Assembly (NCBI RefSeq): GCF_030297555.1
Contig: NZ_AP028136.1
Location: forward strand, 372,001 to 436,000
Direction: 5' to 3'
DNA from: Polynucleobacter sp. HIN5
GTDB lineage: Bacteria; Pseudomonadota; Gammaproteobacteria; Burkholderiales; Burkholderiaceae
DNA length: 64,000 nt
Below, piece after piece: positions 43,143 to 52,520 of the stretch; the stretch's first letter is position 1, and the number at the start of each line of letters is the position of its first letter. Made by a program: the position numbers and the translations under genes. The notes beneath the pieces were generated by a model, which saw only the letters and a list, made by a program, of their open reading frames with translations, ran no database searches and was not told the origin of the DNA.

Positions 43143-43322
43143 CTAATTTCTTTGGGACTCGCGCATTTCAGAAATTAGGGTTTTTCGAAGGGCCTTATTC
43201 CGACTTCGTAGCAGGGCTATCTCAATCACCAGCACCAAAATTGTGACCAGGTAAGACCCCCAAACGAATAGGGCATAGCCACCCATGTGAAGAAAGTCGG
43301 AGAAGCTTGACCAATAAAACAT
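43143..43322 (-). CDS. ccmD: Heme exporter subunit CcmD
   Basis: A 59-aa protein with one membrane helix (GGYALFVWGSYLVTILVLVI) and a basic tail ending SRNKALRKTLISEMRESQRN. Its ATG overlaps the ccmC stop by one base. Length, helix, charged tail and place between ccmC and ccmE are those of CcmD, which helps release holo-CcmE from CcmABC. Confidence 0.92.
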   Translation of the reverse strand: MFYWSSFSDFLHMGGYALFVWGSYLVTILVLVIEIALLRSRNKALRKTLISEMRESQRN

Positions 43323-44059
43323 TACAGAACCTCCTTGACCCAGTCGGCATGGCGCTCCCGGTCTAGAATGAGGTTACGACACCGATACAGGGCAACTGCA
43401 ATTGAATACATCCAAAAAGCAAAAACCATGATGAGCATCCCAGTTAACATCTGTGTGGCCATCGTAGGGGCTTTGGCCAAACTTACGGAGGCTCCTTGAT
43501 GGAGGGTATTCCACCATTTAACCGAAAAATAAATGATGGGGACATTAATGACCCCAACAATCGCTAATAATGCTGCGCTTCGGTCCGCTTTTCGAACATC
43601 TTCGATGGATGCGTGGAGCGAAAGAAAGCCAAAGTACAGAAAAAGCAACACGAGCTCTGAGGTGAGGCGAGCATCCCAGACCCACCAAGTACCCCAGGTT
43701 GGCTTACCCCAAACGGCACCAGTCCACAGGGCAATGAAGGTCATGATGGCTCCAGTGGGGGCTAGGGAGAGGGCCAGCATACTTGCTAAGCGAGCATTAA
43801 AAATGAGTCCAATCGCTGCCCAAAATGCCATGACCAGATAAATTAGCATCGACATCCAGGCGGCAGGGACGTGGATAAAAATGATGCGATATGAGTCACC
43901 CTGTTGATGATCGGTGGGCGCAATACCTAAACCAATCACTAAACCAATGATGGTCAGGATCATGCCACTCACCACAAACCAGGGGATTAGCGATCCAGCA
44001 AGCCCATAAAAACGTTGTGGGGCAGCATACTTAAACCAATTTAGATTGAGCAAAGACAA
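43322..44059 (-). CDS. ccmC: Heme exporter CcmC
   Basis: A 245-aa protein with six helices and the WWD motif WGTWWVWDARLTSELVL. It loads heme onto CcmE. Ends with a one-base overlap with ccmD; a 65-base gap separates it from ccmB. Confidence 0.96.
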   Translation of the reverse strand: MSLLNLNWFKYAAPQRFYGLAGSLIPWFVVSGMILTIIGLVIGLGIAPTDHQQGDSYRIIFIHVPAAWMSMLIYLVMAFWAAIGLIFNARLASMLALSLAPTGAIMTFIALWTGAVWGKPTWGTWWVWDARLTSELVLLFLYFGFLSLHASIEDVRKADRSAALLAIVGVINVPIIYFSVKWWNTLHQGASVSLAKAPTMATQMLTGMLIMVFAFWMYSIAVALYRCRNLILDRERHADWVKEVL

Positions 44060-44124
44060 AGTAGTAAAACCTAACTGATTAATTGACTGAAAAGTATTGT
44101 AAGTCGATTGCGTTTGATCGTCTT

Positions 44125-44811
44125 TTATTCCAAGGCAATCCGAATGCTAGCAGCGCTGGCAAAGGGGGCTAAAAATAATGCGATGATAAGCATAGCGCCA
44201 AGTAAAGAAAAGTGGGCCTCAATCCCAAGACCGCTCTGGTAAGAATCAACTGCCCCGGCTCCAAAAATGAGGACAGGAGTCACTAACGGCAAAATGATCA
44301 GGGCCAACAGGGTCCCGCCACCCCGACTTGCCAGTGTTAATCCGGCGCCGATCGAGCCAATCAGGCTGAGGAGTGGAGTTCCAAGTAGTAGCGAAAGAAA
44401 TAGGATGCCTACCGTATCCATCGGTAAATTAAATTGCAAGGCAAGGATTGGTGAGATGAGGGCAAGTAATAGGCCGCTGCTTATCCAATGCGCAATCGTT
44501 TTAGCAAGCACCACGAGTGGTAAGGGAAGGGCGGTTAGAGCAATTTGATCTAAAGACCCATCGATAAAGTCCTCTGCAAATATTTTATGAAGCGATAACA
44601 TTGCCGCTAACAAGGCGGCAATCCAAAGCATGCCCGGCGCAATTTGCATCAATAGGTTTTGTTCTGGTCCAATACCTAAAGGAAAAAGACTTGCTACTAC
44701 TGCAAAAAAGATGAGGACCGCAAGGCTATCGCTTTTGCGCCGTAGAGCAAGTCGTAGGTCGCGCGCAATCACGCCTTGGAAGATTGCAAATCCGGAAGCG
44801 CTTTGACTCAT
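44125..44811 (-). CDS. ccmB: Heme exporter CcmB
   Basis: A 228-aa protein with six helices; it begins MSQSASGFAIFQGVIARDL at ATG 44811, overlapping the ccmA stop as ATGA, so the 7-residue longer frame is not chosen. Conserved text includes FFAVVASLFPLGIGPE. Membrane part of the CcmAB ABC complex. Confidence 0.95.
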   Translation of the reverse strand: MSQSASGFAIFQGVIARDLRLALRRKSDSLAVLIFFAVVASLFPLGIGPEQNLLMQIAPGMLWIAALLAAMLSLHKIFAEDFIDGSLDQIALTALPLPLVVLAKTIAHWISSGLLLALISPILALQFNLPMDTVGILFLSLLLGTPLLSLIGSIGAGLTLASRGGGTLLALIILPLVTPVLIFGAGAVDSYQSGLGIEAHFSLLGAMLIIALFLAPFASAASIRIALE

Positions 44812-45434
44812 AGTTCCAACCGAATCACACAAGGGTCGCCATCGATCTGTAACTCTTGATGGCTACTAAGTGCCACGATCCCTCCATGATTGACATGGTT
44901 AATTAATAAGTTTTGTAATGCAAGGTTTGACTCTCGATCCAAGGCGTTGAATGGTTCATCCAAAACCCAAATTGTTTTTGCTTGAGGAAGACGTAAGCGA
45001 CTAAGCGCGATGCGTTGCTTTTGGCCTTGCGATAAGGTGCGAATAAAACGATGGGCTTGGCGATCTAAGCCTGCCTCGTGAAGAGCCTGCATCGCCTCTT
45101 CATTGGAAATCGATTGTCCACCTAGTAATGCCAATGACATTAAATTCTCGATCGCACTAAAGTCTGGCTTCAGGGCGGGGGCATGCCCAAGATAAATCAG
45201 CTCGCTATGAAATTGATCCCGGTCCTCGGTGATTGGATCGGATCCCCAAAATACCTGCCCAGCATGGGGTGAGAGTAGGCCACAAAGAATACGTAGAAGA
45301 CTGGATTTGCCTGAACCATTATCCCCAGAGATTCGCAGCATAGACCCTGGTTTGATTTCAAGACGCAGATCTTCAAATAAGGTACGACCTCCGCGCACGC
45401 ATGCAATGGACTCGAGCCGTAAGGGTTTAGACAT
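44808..45434 (-). CDS. ccmA: Heme exporter ATPase CcmA
   Basis: A 208-aa ABC ATPase with Walker A GDNGSGKSS, signature LSQGQKQR and Walker B IWVLDEPFNALD. First gene of the ccm operon, 7 bases after the M23 peptidase stop, so the two may share transcription. Confidence 0.96.
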   Translation of the reverse strand: MSKPLRLESIACVRGGRTLFEDLRLEIKPGSMLRISGDNGSGKSSLLRILCGLLSPHAGQVFWGSDPITEDRDQFHSELIYLGHAPALKPDFSAIENLMSLALLGGQSISNEEAMQALHEAGLDRQAHRFIRTLSQGQKQRIALSRLRLPQAKTIWVLDEPFNALDRESNLALQNLLINHVNHGGIVALSSHQELQIDGDPCVIRLEL

Positions 45435-45440
45435 GCGTAC

Positions 45441-46901
45441 TCATTCTTTGGGGATACTGCCTAACATTAACAGCTGTTTGGTGAACGAGCCACTATCGCT
45501 TGGGCGCATGGTCCACAAATCGAGCTGAATTTTTGGGTTATAGGGATCGACATAGATGCCATTTTTTCGTAATTCGTAATGCAAATGCGGGCCGGTGGAA
45601 CGACCAGTGGAGCCAACATAGCCAATCTCCATCCCGCGCCGAATATCATTGCCAACAACTAATTCATTATTGTAATTACTCAAGTGGGCGTAATAGGTTC
45701 GATAGTTGCCTGGATGATCAATGATGATCAGTTTGCCGTACGCTCCGCTGTATCCTAGAAATGCGACTTTCCCGTTGGCCACACTAAATACCGGTGTGCC
45801 AGTAGGTGCCGCATAGTCAATACCCATATGGGTTCGATAGCGTCGATCCTTGCCTTGGGCTTGTGGATGATTGGGATTGGTTTTTGAACGAATCGGAACT
45901 TGCCCAACACCTCGCGAGATCCGTCGATAGCTGAGAGGGTTAGTCCAAAAGCTACGCTCAATGGAGTCGCCGTTGGCAGTAAAGAATGATCCCGGAATAT
46001 CGTCACGATCTAACCAAAACGCATCAGCGAGTACTTGATTGGTTGCAAGGTTCAGAATCTCGACCGCCCAAATTTGCGCCCACCGATCCCGATTACCAAA
46101 ATCAACGATGACACGCACTTGTTTGGGACTATTCTCTAACGAGGCAGAGTCATCTGGATAGAGTTGCTTTACGATTGAATTGAGCTCCCAGGCAAGCTCA
46201 ACTGGTAATTTATCCCCTAAACGTTGGGGGTCATACAGAACCTCTTGCAATGGAATAAATAGCTCTGTCCAGAATTGCATCTGGGATGCTAAGTTTTCTT
46301 CTTGAACTAAGAACCCCCCAAACCCGGAGGCAGTAAAAGTCAAAATCTGTGATTTCTCATTCCGGCTTGGTCCATTCATAATACTGAGTGACTCAAAGCG
46401 ACCCCTTTTTCCGAAAGCAACAACATAAGGGATGCATGGACCACTTGCGGAGTCGAAGAACCGACCCGTTTGATTCTTGAAATACTCCAAAAACTCAGGA
46501 TCGTTGATTCCGATCCGACTCGGAAGATTGCTTTCTCGAAAGCCTCGAGTTAGACAACCACGTTGCACCTGAAAATCAGGTAGTGCATCGAATTGACTGT
46601 ACTCCTCGGTACCGGGATCGGTTAGCTGTTGGTTTTGCTCTGCAGCCGATTTACTCTGCAAGCCGGAGCCACTATTAACTGTTTTACTTTGGGCTCGTTG
46701 ATTGACCTGAATCCCCTTTTGGGGGGCAGTCACTTTTTTGTTCGCCGGATTCGATTTGGTATTTTGGTTGGATTGAGACAGCACTAGCTGATTGCAAAGT
46801 ATGAGACCAATTCCAAAACATACTTTGCCCCAAAGAGCTAAAGATCGAATACCGAATCGAGAGATATGGGTTTGATGCACACCACGATTATCCAATATCA
46901 A
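45441..46901 (-). CDS. M23-family peptidase (LytM domain)
   Basis: Up to 486 aa from a TTG at 46901; a GTG at 46880 is also possible and no start has a strong ribosome binding site. A signal-type helix (LWGKVCFGIGLILCNQLVLS) precedes a low-complexity linker and a unique region (90-320). The C-terminal LytM domain keeps its zinc ligands: HMGIDYAAP, then GPHLHYEL. It likely cuts or controls cutting of peptidoglycan cross-links in the periplasm. Confidence 0.88.
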   Translation of the reverse strand: MILDNRGVHQTHISRFGIRSLALWGKVCFGIGLILCNQLVLSQSNQNTKSNPANKKVTAPQKGIQVNQRAQSKTVNSGSGLQSKSAAEQNQQLTDPGTEEYSQFDALPDFQVQRGCLTRGFRESNLPSRIGINDPEFLEYFKNQTGRFFDSASGPCIPYVVAFGKRGRFESLSIMNGPSRNEKSQILTFTASGFGGFLVQEENLASQMQFWTELFIPLQEVLYDPQRLGDKLPVELAWELNSIVKQLYPDDSASLENSPKQVRVIVDFGNRDRWAQIWAVEILNLATNQVLADAFWLDRDDIPGSFFTANGDSIERSFWTNPLSYRRISRGVGQVPIRSKTNPNHPQAQGKDRRYRTHMGIDYAAPTGTPVFSVANGKVAFLGYSGAYGKLIIIDHPGNYRTYYAHLSNYNNELVVGNDIRRGMEIGYVGSTGRSTGPHLHYELRKNGIYVDPYNPKIQLDLWTMRPSDSGSFTKQLLMLGSIPKE

Positions 46902-46994
46902 GAGGGATAATCGAAGGATTTATGCCGTAGTGCAACATTTTTGCATCCAAAAACTAGGTATGATCAGGCATTGACCTTATGGGAGCGGTAATCA

Positions 46995-47252
46995 ATGCAA
47001 GCTGTGATTATTCGTCTGCTGACCGCCGTCTATGTATTGAGCACACCTTTCTCGCAGGCTTGGGGCAAAAGTTGCTCAGAACAATTGGCTCCACAAAGTA
47101 CCGCTCGCCCAGGATCCAAGTCCGTGAGCTACGACGATTGCGTCAAGCAAGCTCGCATGGATTGCGAGCGAACTGCACGAGATCGTAAGTTGATCGACGT
47201 GGCCAAAGAAAGTTTTATGAAACGCTGCCTCGCAGAATCCATCGGCAAATAA
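46995..47252 (+). CDS. Small exported Cys-containing protein, 85 aa
   Basis: Signal peptide (residues 1-22, ends AWG or AQA-like) followed by a charged helical domain with four cysteines (SCSEQL, YDDCVK, DCERTA, KRCLAES) spaced to form two disulfides in a helical hairpin. No named family. Divergent from the M23 peptidase and followed by the enolase-superfamily gene. Confidence 0.65.
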   Translation: MQAVIIRLLTAVYVLSTPFSQAWGKSCSEQLAPQSTARPGSKSVSYDDCVKQARMDCERTARDRKLIDVAKESFMKRCLAESIGK

Positions 47253-47298
47253 TCGATACAATCATTTTCTTTGATTGGTTAACCAAAAAGAGGAAAAA

Positions 47299-48435
47299 AT
47301 GCCGATTATTGAATCCGTTCAAGTGGCTAGCGTGCCAGTTCCCTTAGATGTTGTGACATCGTTTGCGACTAGGACCGTGAGCGAGCGCCATTACTGCATC
47401 GTTAAAGTTCGCAGTAAAGATGGTCATGAGGGGGTTGGTTTCTGTTACGTGGGATCTGCCGCAGGTAGCATCGCCAAAGTGGCCGTTGAGCAATTATTAG
47501 CTCCTAAATTGATTGGGCAGAATAGCCATCGCAGCGAAGGTCTGTGGTCTGAGATGTATGCGGAGTCGATTTTGCAGGGCCGTTCAGGTGCTGTCATGCG
47601 TGGCATCTCGATTCTGGATACTGCAATTTGGGATCTCAACGCCCGCTCAGTTGGTTTGTCCCTCCATCAATACTTGGGATGCGTGGTAGATGATCGTGTT
47701 CCTGCCTATGCCAGCGGTGGTTATTACTTAGAAGGGAAAACTCCAGCCAAATTAGGCAAGGAGATGGAAGCGTTTGTGAAGCTCGGCTTTAAGGCGGTGA
47801 AGATGAAGGTTGGTCGCCTATCACCTCGCGAGGAGGAGGCTCGAGTCAAAGCCGCTCGCAGTGCAGTTGGTGATGATGTCCTTTTAACGCTCGATGCGAA
47901 TAATGCCTGGCGCGATTTGCCAACCGCCATGGAGTATGTACGCCGCTTTGAGAAATACAATCCCTATTGGTTAGAAGAGCCGTTTTCTCCGGATGCGATC
48001 GACTTGCATGCCCGCTTAGCAAAAAATACAACAATTACGATCGCCACTGGCGAAATCGAAGTGGGTCGTTGGCGCTTTCGTGAGCTGGTTGATGCTGGTG
48101 GCGCAACCATCCTGCAGGCGGATGCGGCAGTATGTGGTGGCATTAGCGAATTCAGACGAATTGCTGCGTATGCTGATTCCAAAGGGATTACGGTTTGCCC
48201 GCATTGGTTCCATGATCTGCATGCCCCATTAGTTGCAGCAACACCTAATGCCCGCTTTGTAGAGTTTTTCCCAGATAACCAAGTCTTAAACTTTAGACGT
48301 CTCATTAATAAGCAATTGGCATTTAAGAACGGTGATCTGATCTTGCATAAAACACCAGGTTTAGGATTTGAGTTTGATGAGGTGGCGGTCAAAAAATACG
48401 CCGGCAAATCCGCTTGGACGACGATCAAAAAATAG
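47299..48435 (+). CDS. Enolase-superfamily (mandelate racemase group) sugar-acid dehydratase
   Basis: A 378-aa cytoplasmic enzyme; ATG 47299 follows AGAGGAAAA, so the 8-residue longer frame is not chosen. The superfamily marks are KMKVG with the KxK catalytic lysines, metal ligands in LTLDANNAW, WLEEPFSPD and ATGEIEVG, and CPHWFHDLH with a candidate catalytic His. It abstracts the proton alpha to a carboxylate, probably dehydrating an aldonic or aldaric acid. It faces the TAXI/DapA operon, whose genes suit later steps. The exact substrate cannot be read. Confidence 0.85.
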   Translation: MPIIESVQVASVPVPLDVVTSFATRTVSERHYCIVKVRSKDGHEGVGFCYVGSAAGSIAKVAVEQLLAPKLIGQNSHRSEGLWSEMYAESILQGRSGAVMRGISILDTAIWDLNARSVGLSLHQYLGCVVDDRVPAYASGGYYLEGKTPAKLGKEMEAFVKLGFKAVKMKVGRLSPREEEARVKAARSAVGDDVLLTLDANNAWRDLPTAMEYVRRFEKYNPYWLEEPFSPDAIDLHARLAKNTTITIATGEIEVGRWRFRELVDAGGATILQADAAVCGGISEFRRIAAYADSKGITVCPHWFHDLHAPLVAATPNARFVEFFPDNQVLNFRRLINKQLAFKNGDLILHKTPGLGFEFDEVAVKKYAGKSAWTTIKK

Positions 48436-48452
48436 TACGAAACGAATCATAA

Positions 48453-48485
48453 AAAAAGCCGCTTGATGAAAGCGGCTTTTTGATT
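48453..48485. terminator. Bidirectional terminator
   Basis: AAAGCCGCTT, loop GATG-like, AAGCGGCTTT with A-run on the left and T-run on the right. It serves both convergent genes. Confidence 0.88.
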
Positions 48486-48495
48486 GATAACCCGC

Positions 48496-50505
48496 CTAGG
48501 CGCTGGGCTTAGCTTTAAAGTACTTAAAGAACTGCAGAATCAGTACTAAACCAAATCCAGCAAAGCCAATCATATCGGCAGTTGGCGAGGTATAGGCCAA
48601 CGCAACACCAGAAACAATCATCAAGGTACGCTCAAGAATATTCGTCTTCTCAATAAACCAACCTTGCAGACCACCCGCCAGGGCCACAATTCCGACAATA
48701 GCGGTTAGCGTAGACCAAACAATCTCCATCCAATTCGCTTGGGCCAAAGCAGTGGTAGAGCCCATGAGTAAGAGGCTAACCCCTGATTTATCGAGCACGA
48801 ACATAAACGGTACCAAAATTGCAGGCGCTACGTATTTCCAGCTTTGCAAGGTTGTTTTATATGGATTGCCCTTACAAATTGCTGCCGCCGCAAAGGGCGA
48901 TAGGGCGGTCGGTGGCGAAACCTCCGATAACACTGCGTAGTAAAAGATAAACATATGCGCTGCAAATGCGGGTACGCCTAAGTTAATAAGTGCGGGTGCC
49001 GCAATCACAGCACAAATAATGTAGGAGGCAGTAACTGGTACAGCAAGACCCACAATCCAAACAATGAAAGCAGTAAAAATAGCGGTGAGTAATAAAGACC
49101 CGCCCGCATACTGAATCACAATCGAGCTGAACTTTAAGCCTAAACCCGTTAATACCACCGTGCCCACAATCAGACCGGCGCCAGCGCAGGTTGCCGCAAT
49201 GGCTAAAACACCGGTTGAGCCAGAAGCGAGCGCCTTGGTTAAATTAGAGTCATAGAGTCCTTTAAAGATGGGTTGTTTACCCATAAACCAATCATACGGA
49301 ACGATGGCTGTATCTCGACGTAACATACTGCTTAATGCAGAAATGATTGTTGCCCACAGCACAGACATGACGGGCGTAAACCCCATCAACATAAATAGAA
49401 CGATTGAGATCAGCGAGAAGAAATGAAACCAGTATTTTTTACTGAGAGACCATGCACTTTCGACCGCCTCAAAATGCATCGCTTTCATGCCGTATTTACG
49501 AACATCGATTTCCACCATGGTGAAAAGTCCGAGATAAAACAAAATGGTCGGAATGATCGACATTAATAAGACATCGAGATACGATATTTTTAAAAAGTCA
49601 GCGATTAAGAAGGCGGCTGCCCCTAGTACCGGTGGGGAAATAATCGCTCCCAAGCCGCCAGCCGCTAAGAGGCCGCCAGCCGCGTTTTTCTCGTAACCGA
49701 CTTTGTTTAGCATGGGAGCCGCGACAGAACCAACGGTGACGGTGGTGGCTACACCAGAGCCAGATGGACCTCCAAGCAGGAATGAAGATAGAACAATGGT
49801 CCGTCCTACTCCAGATGATTTGCCACCCATGGCGGCAAACGAGAAGTCAATAAAGAACTTACCGGCACCCGTAAATTGCAGGAATGCCCCAAAGATCGTA
49901 AACAGAATAATGAGTGTCGCTGATACATCAACGGCAGTGCCATAGATACCCTCAAGAGTCATATACATAAACCCAACCAAACGATCAACCGAATAGCCTT
50001 TATGAGTCCATGGGGCCGGTAATGAGTCACCAAATAATGCGTAGAGTAAAAACAAAATAGTGACGGTGAGCAAAATCATTCCGTTGGTTCGGCGAACGGC
50101 CTCCAAAATCAATAAGATAAGTACTGATCCAAAAACGATATCGGTTGGGTTGGGTGCGGTGTTGCGATCACCAAAATCATCCCCGCCAGAAATTGCGTAA
50201 TACGCAATCGCAATCGACGCAAGCGCGCAAATAATGTCCCACCACATTAGGCGATTTTTATAACGCGCCATGAGGGGGAAGCTTAAGAAAACTAGAAATA
50301 GAACAAAACTAACATGAACAGTGCGCAAAACTTGGGTTGGAACAATGGAATAGGCGGCATATAGGTGAAATAGAGACATACCGACCGCGACCAAGGTCAA
50401 AAAGATTGCAAAGATCCCTTTGTAATGATTGGAGTCGCCCTCTTCTTGTTTGATGAGCGCGTCTAATTTTTCTTGGGTTGCGCTATCGATTGCATTTTGG
50501 CTCAT
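48496..50505 (-). CDS. TRAP transporter fused permease (4TM/12TM, TAXI type)
   Basis: A 669-aa inner-membrane protein with about 17 helices: a DctQ-like part (residues about 35-190) fused to a DctM-like part. Conserved text includes GGPSGSGVATTVTVGSVAAPML and LSEVSPPTALSPFAAAA. Fused permeases of this kind pair with TAXI binding proteins, and one is encoded 65 bases upstream. Confidence 0.93.
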   Translation of the reverse strand: MSQNAIDSATQEKLDALIKQEEGDSNHYKGIFAIFLTLVAVGMSLFHLYAAYSIVPTQVLRTVHVSFVLFLVFLSFPLMARYKNRLMWWDIICALASIAIAYYAISGGDDFGDRNTAPNPTDIVFGSVLILLILEAVRRTNGMILLTVTILFLLYALFGDSLPAPWTHKGYSVDRLVGFMYMTLEGIYGTAVDVSATLIILFTIFGAFLQFTGAGKFFIDFSFAAMGGKSSGVGRTIVLSSFLLGGPSGSGVATTVTVGSVAAPMLNKVGYEKNAAGGLLAAGGLGAIISPPVLGAAAFLIADFLKISYLDVLLMSIIPTILFYLGLFTMVEIDVRKYGMKAMHFEAVESAWSLSKKYWFHFFSLISIVLFMLMGFTPVMSVLWATIISALSSMLRRDTAIVPYDWFMGKQPIFKGLYDSNLTKALASGSTGVLAIAATCAGAGLIVGTVVLTGLGLKFSSIVIQYAGGSLLLTAIFTAFIVWIVGLAVPVTASYIICAVIAAPALINLGVPAFAAHMFIFYYAVLSEVSPPTALSPFAAAAICKGNPYKTTLQSWKYVAPAILVPFMFVLDKSGVSLLLMGSTTALAQANWMEIVWSTLTAIVGIVALAGGLQGWFIEKTNILERTLMIVSGVALAYTSPTADMIGFAGFGLVLILQFFKYFKAKPSA

Positions 50506-50569
50506 GGTTGTTGGTCTCTATTAGAAAATGGCCGCATTAGCGGCCATTCAAGCAAAACAAAAAAACGAA

Positions 50570-51520
50570 TTAATTTACTTTAATGTTTTTCTCTTTGAAG
50601 TACTTCAAAGCACCAGGATGAAATGGAACTGGTGTCGAGGCAGCTTTTTGACCTTCGGGGGTCACATTAATGTACTCAAAGTGTGAACGAACCAAATCGA
50701 TCTTGTTATCAAATACAGCCTTCACAATGTCGTAAGCTTCTTTTTCAGACATCTTTGAGCTGGTGACCAAGATATTGGCAACCGAGATCACATTATTATC
50801 TTTATCCATGCCCTTGTAGGTGGTCTTTGGAATCACATCTTTAAAGTAGAGGTTGCCATATTTTTTATTCATAGCATCCACTTCTTTAGAGTGATCGATC
50901 ATTACGATCTTGGTGCCGGGGGTATTCGCTAGATCAGTCACTGCGGCGGTTGGTAAGCCACCTACCCAGAAGAACGCATCAATCTTGCGGTCCTTTACTG
51001 CATTGACGGACTCTGCCACTCCAAGACGCTCACGCTTCATGTCTTTATCTTTATCAAGACCAGCAGCCTCAATCACACGAAAAGCCATTACTTCAGTGGC
51101 GCTACCAGGACTTCCAGTGCTGACTCGCTTGCCTTTTAAATCTTGCATCGTTTTGATACCCGAAGCCTCGGTGGTCACAATGTGCATGCGATTGGGATAG
51201 AGAACCAATAAGGTATTGAGGTCAACCTTTTTGCCTGAGAACTTGCCTTGGCCAGTTTGCGCATCTTTAGCGGCATCGGCCATGGAGAAGCCAATATAGG
51301 GCTTGCCGGTGCCAATCAGGTTGAGGTTATCTACCGAGCCGCCAGTCACCTCAGCAGTCGCAGACATGCCGGGTACTTTTTTAGATAGAACAGCTGCTAA
51401 GCCGCCGCCCATAGGGTAGTAAACGCCGCCAGTGCCGCCAGTCGCTACCGAAAGATTTTGTGCTTGAACGCTGCCCCAAAGCAGTGCAATGCACAGTGGC
51501 AACAATTTAAGTAATTTCAT
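50570..51520 (-). CDS. TAXI-family TRAP substrate-binding protein
   Basis: A 316-aa periplasmic protein; ATG 51520 follows AGGAG and gives a signal peptide ending AQA-QN. TGGTGGVYYPMGGGLA near residue 30 is the TAXI signature. Binding partner of the fused permease downstream; in this operon an organic or sugar acid is the likely ligand. Confidence 0.92.
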   Translation of the reverse strand: MKLLKLLPLCIALLWGSVQAQNLSVATGGTGGVYYPMGGGLAAVLSKKVPGMSATAEVTGGSVDNLNLIGTGKPYIGFSMADAAKDAQTGQGKFSGKKVDLNTLLVLYPNRMHIVTTEASGIKTMQDLKGKRVSTGSPGSATEVMAFRVIEAAGLDKDKDMKRERLGVAESVNAVKDRKIDAFFWVGGLPTAAVTDLANTPGTKIVMIDHSKEVDAMNKKYGNLYFKDVIPKTTYKGMDKDNNVISVANILVTSSKMSEKEAYDIVKAVFDNKIDLVRSHFEYINVTPEGQKAASTPVPFHPGALKYFKEKNIKVN

Positions 51521-51587
51521 GAAGTTATCTCCTGGGATCATTATTTATAGTTACAACAGACTATAAGTCTATACCAATTTAATTAGG

Positions 51588-52508
51588 CTAAAGCCCCTCC
51601 ATCTGGAAGTTCATTTTTTGCAGCTCGTGAACCAGTTTGTTTTGCTGCTCTGCATCGAGGGGTAGTAGAGGAGGTCTCACCCGGAGCCATTCAGGATCAC
51701 CACTGAAGTGCGCGACTGCTGCCTTCATCCCAGGAATCATCGGGAACTGGGCAAAAATGGCCCGCACTGCCGATAGGGACTCTTGTAAGGTGTCTGCCCC
51801 CGGTTCTTGCCAGCGCGCCGCAAGCTGGGCAATCGCCTTCGGATTGACATTGGCAGTGGCTGAGATACAACCCACACCCCCAGCTTTTAAGGTGCGCAGT
51901 AAAAACACCTCACTACCTGCATAGACCCGAAATCCTGAACCCGCCAACGCTTTAATCACAGATTCGGTATAAGGCCAATCCCCTGAACTATCTTTCATCC
52001 CAATGACGGTGTTGGGATAAGCCTTCACTAAGCGCTCCAACAGAGAAAGACTCAGACCAATTTTGGTGACCGGGGGAATGTTATAGACATAAATCTTTAA
52101 ATTTGCATCAGCAATCTTTTCAATGACGTCTGCGTAAAACGCAAATAAACCATCATCGGAAACATCTTTATAGTAAAACGGTGGCAGCATTAAAACGCCT
52201 GCGCAACCAGCATTTACCGCGGCTCGTGTCATGACTACTGCATCATCAACCGAGCAGGCGCCAGTACCGGGCATCACATTATTTGGATTGAGTCCGCCAT
52301 CAATCAACTCCTCCAACACCATGATCTTTTGGCGTGCCGACATGGAATTTGCCTCGGAGTTTGTTCCAAACACCGCTTGACCCACTCCGTGACTTTGCAG
52401 CCATTGGCATTGCCGCAGGAGTTTTTTGGAATTCGGGCCACCATCGGCATTAAATGGGGTTAGAACCGGGGATAGAACGGCAGAAAAACTTGAGGGATGT
52501 ACGGGCAT
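51588..52508 (-). CDS. DapA/DHDPS-family lyase or dehydratase
   Basis: A 306-aa cytoplasmic barrel enzyme; ATG 52508 after GGAG. The Schiff-base lysine is in VIGMKDSSGDW, the catalytic Tyr in IYVYNIPPVTKIG, and the carboxylate loop is GTNSEANSM in place of DapA's GTTGE. Such variants act on 2-keto-3-deoxy sugar acids rather than in lysine synthesis. Position between a TAXI binding protein and a 2-hydroxyacid dehydrogenase supports sugar-acid breakdown. Confidence 0.88.
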   Translation of the reverse strand: MPVHPSSFSAVLSPVLTPFNADGGPNSKKLLRQCQWLQSHGVGQAVFGTNSEANSMSARQKIMVLEELIDGGLNPNNVMPGTGACSVDDAVVMTRAAVNAGCAGVLMLPPFYYKDVSDDGLFAFYADVIEKIADANLKIYVYNIPPVTKIGLSLSLLERLVKAYPNTVIGMKDSSGDWPYTESVIKALAGSGFRVYAGSEVFLLRTLKAGGVGCISATANVNPKAIAQLAARWQEPGADTLQESLSAVRAIFAQFPMIPGMKAAVAHFSGDPEWLRVRPPLLPLDAEQQNKLVHELQKMNFQMEGL

Positions 52509-52520
52509 CACAATCTCCAA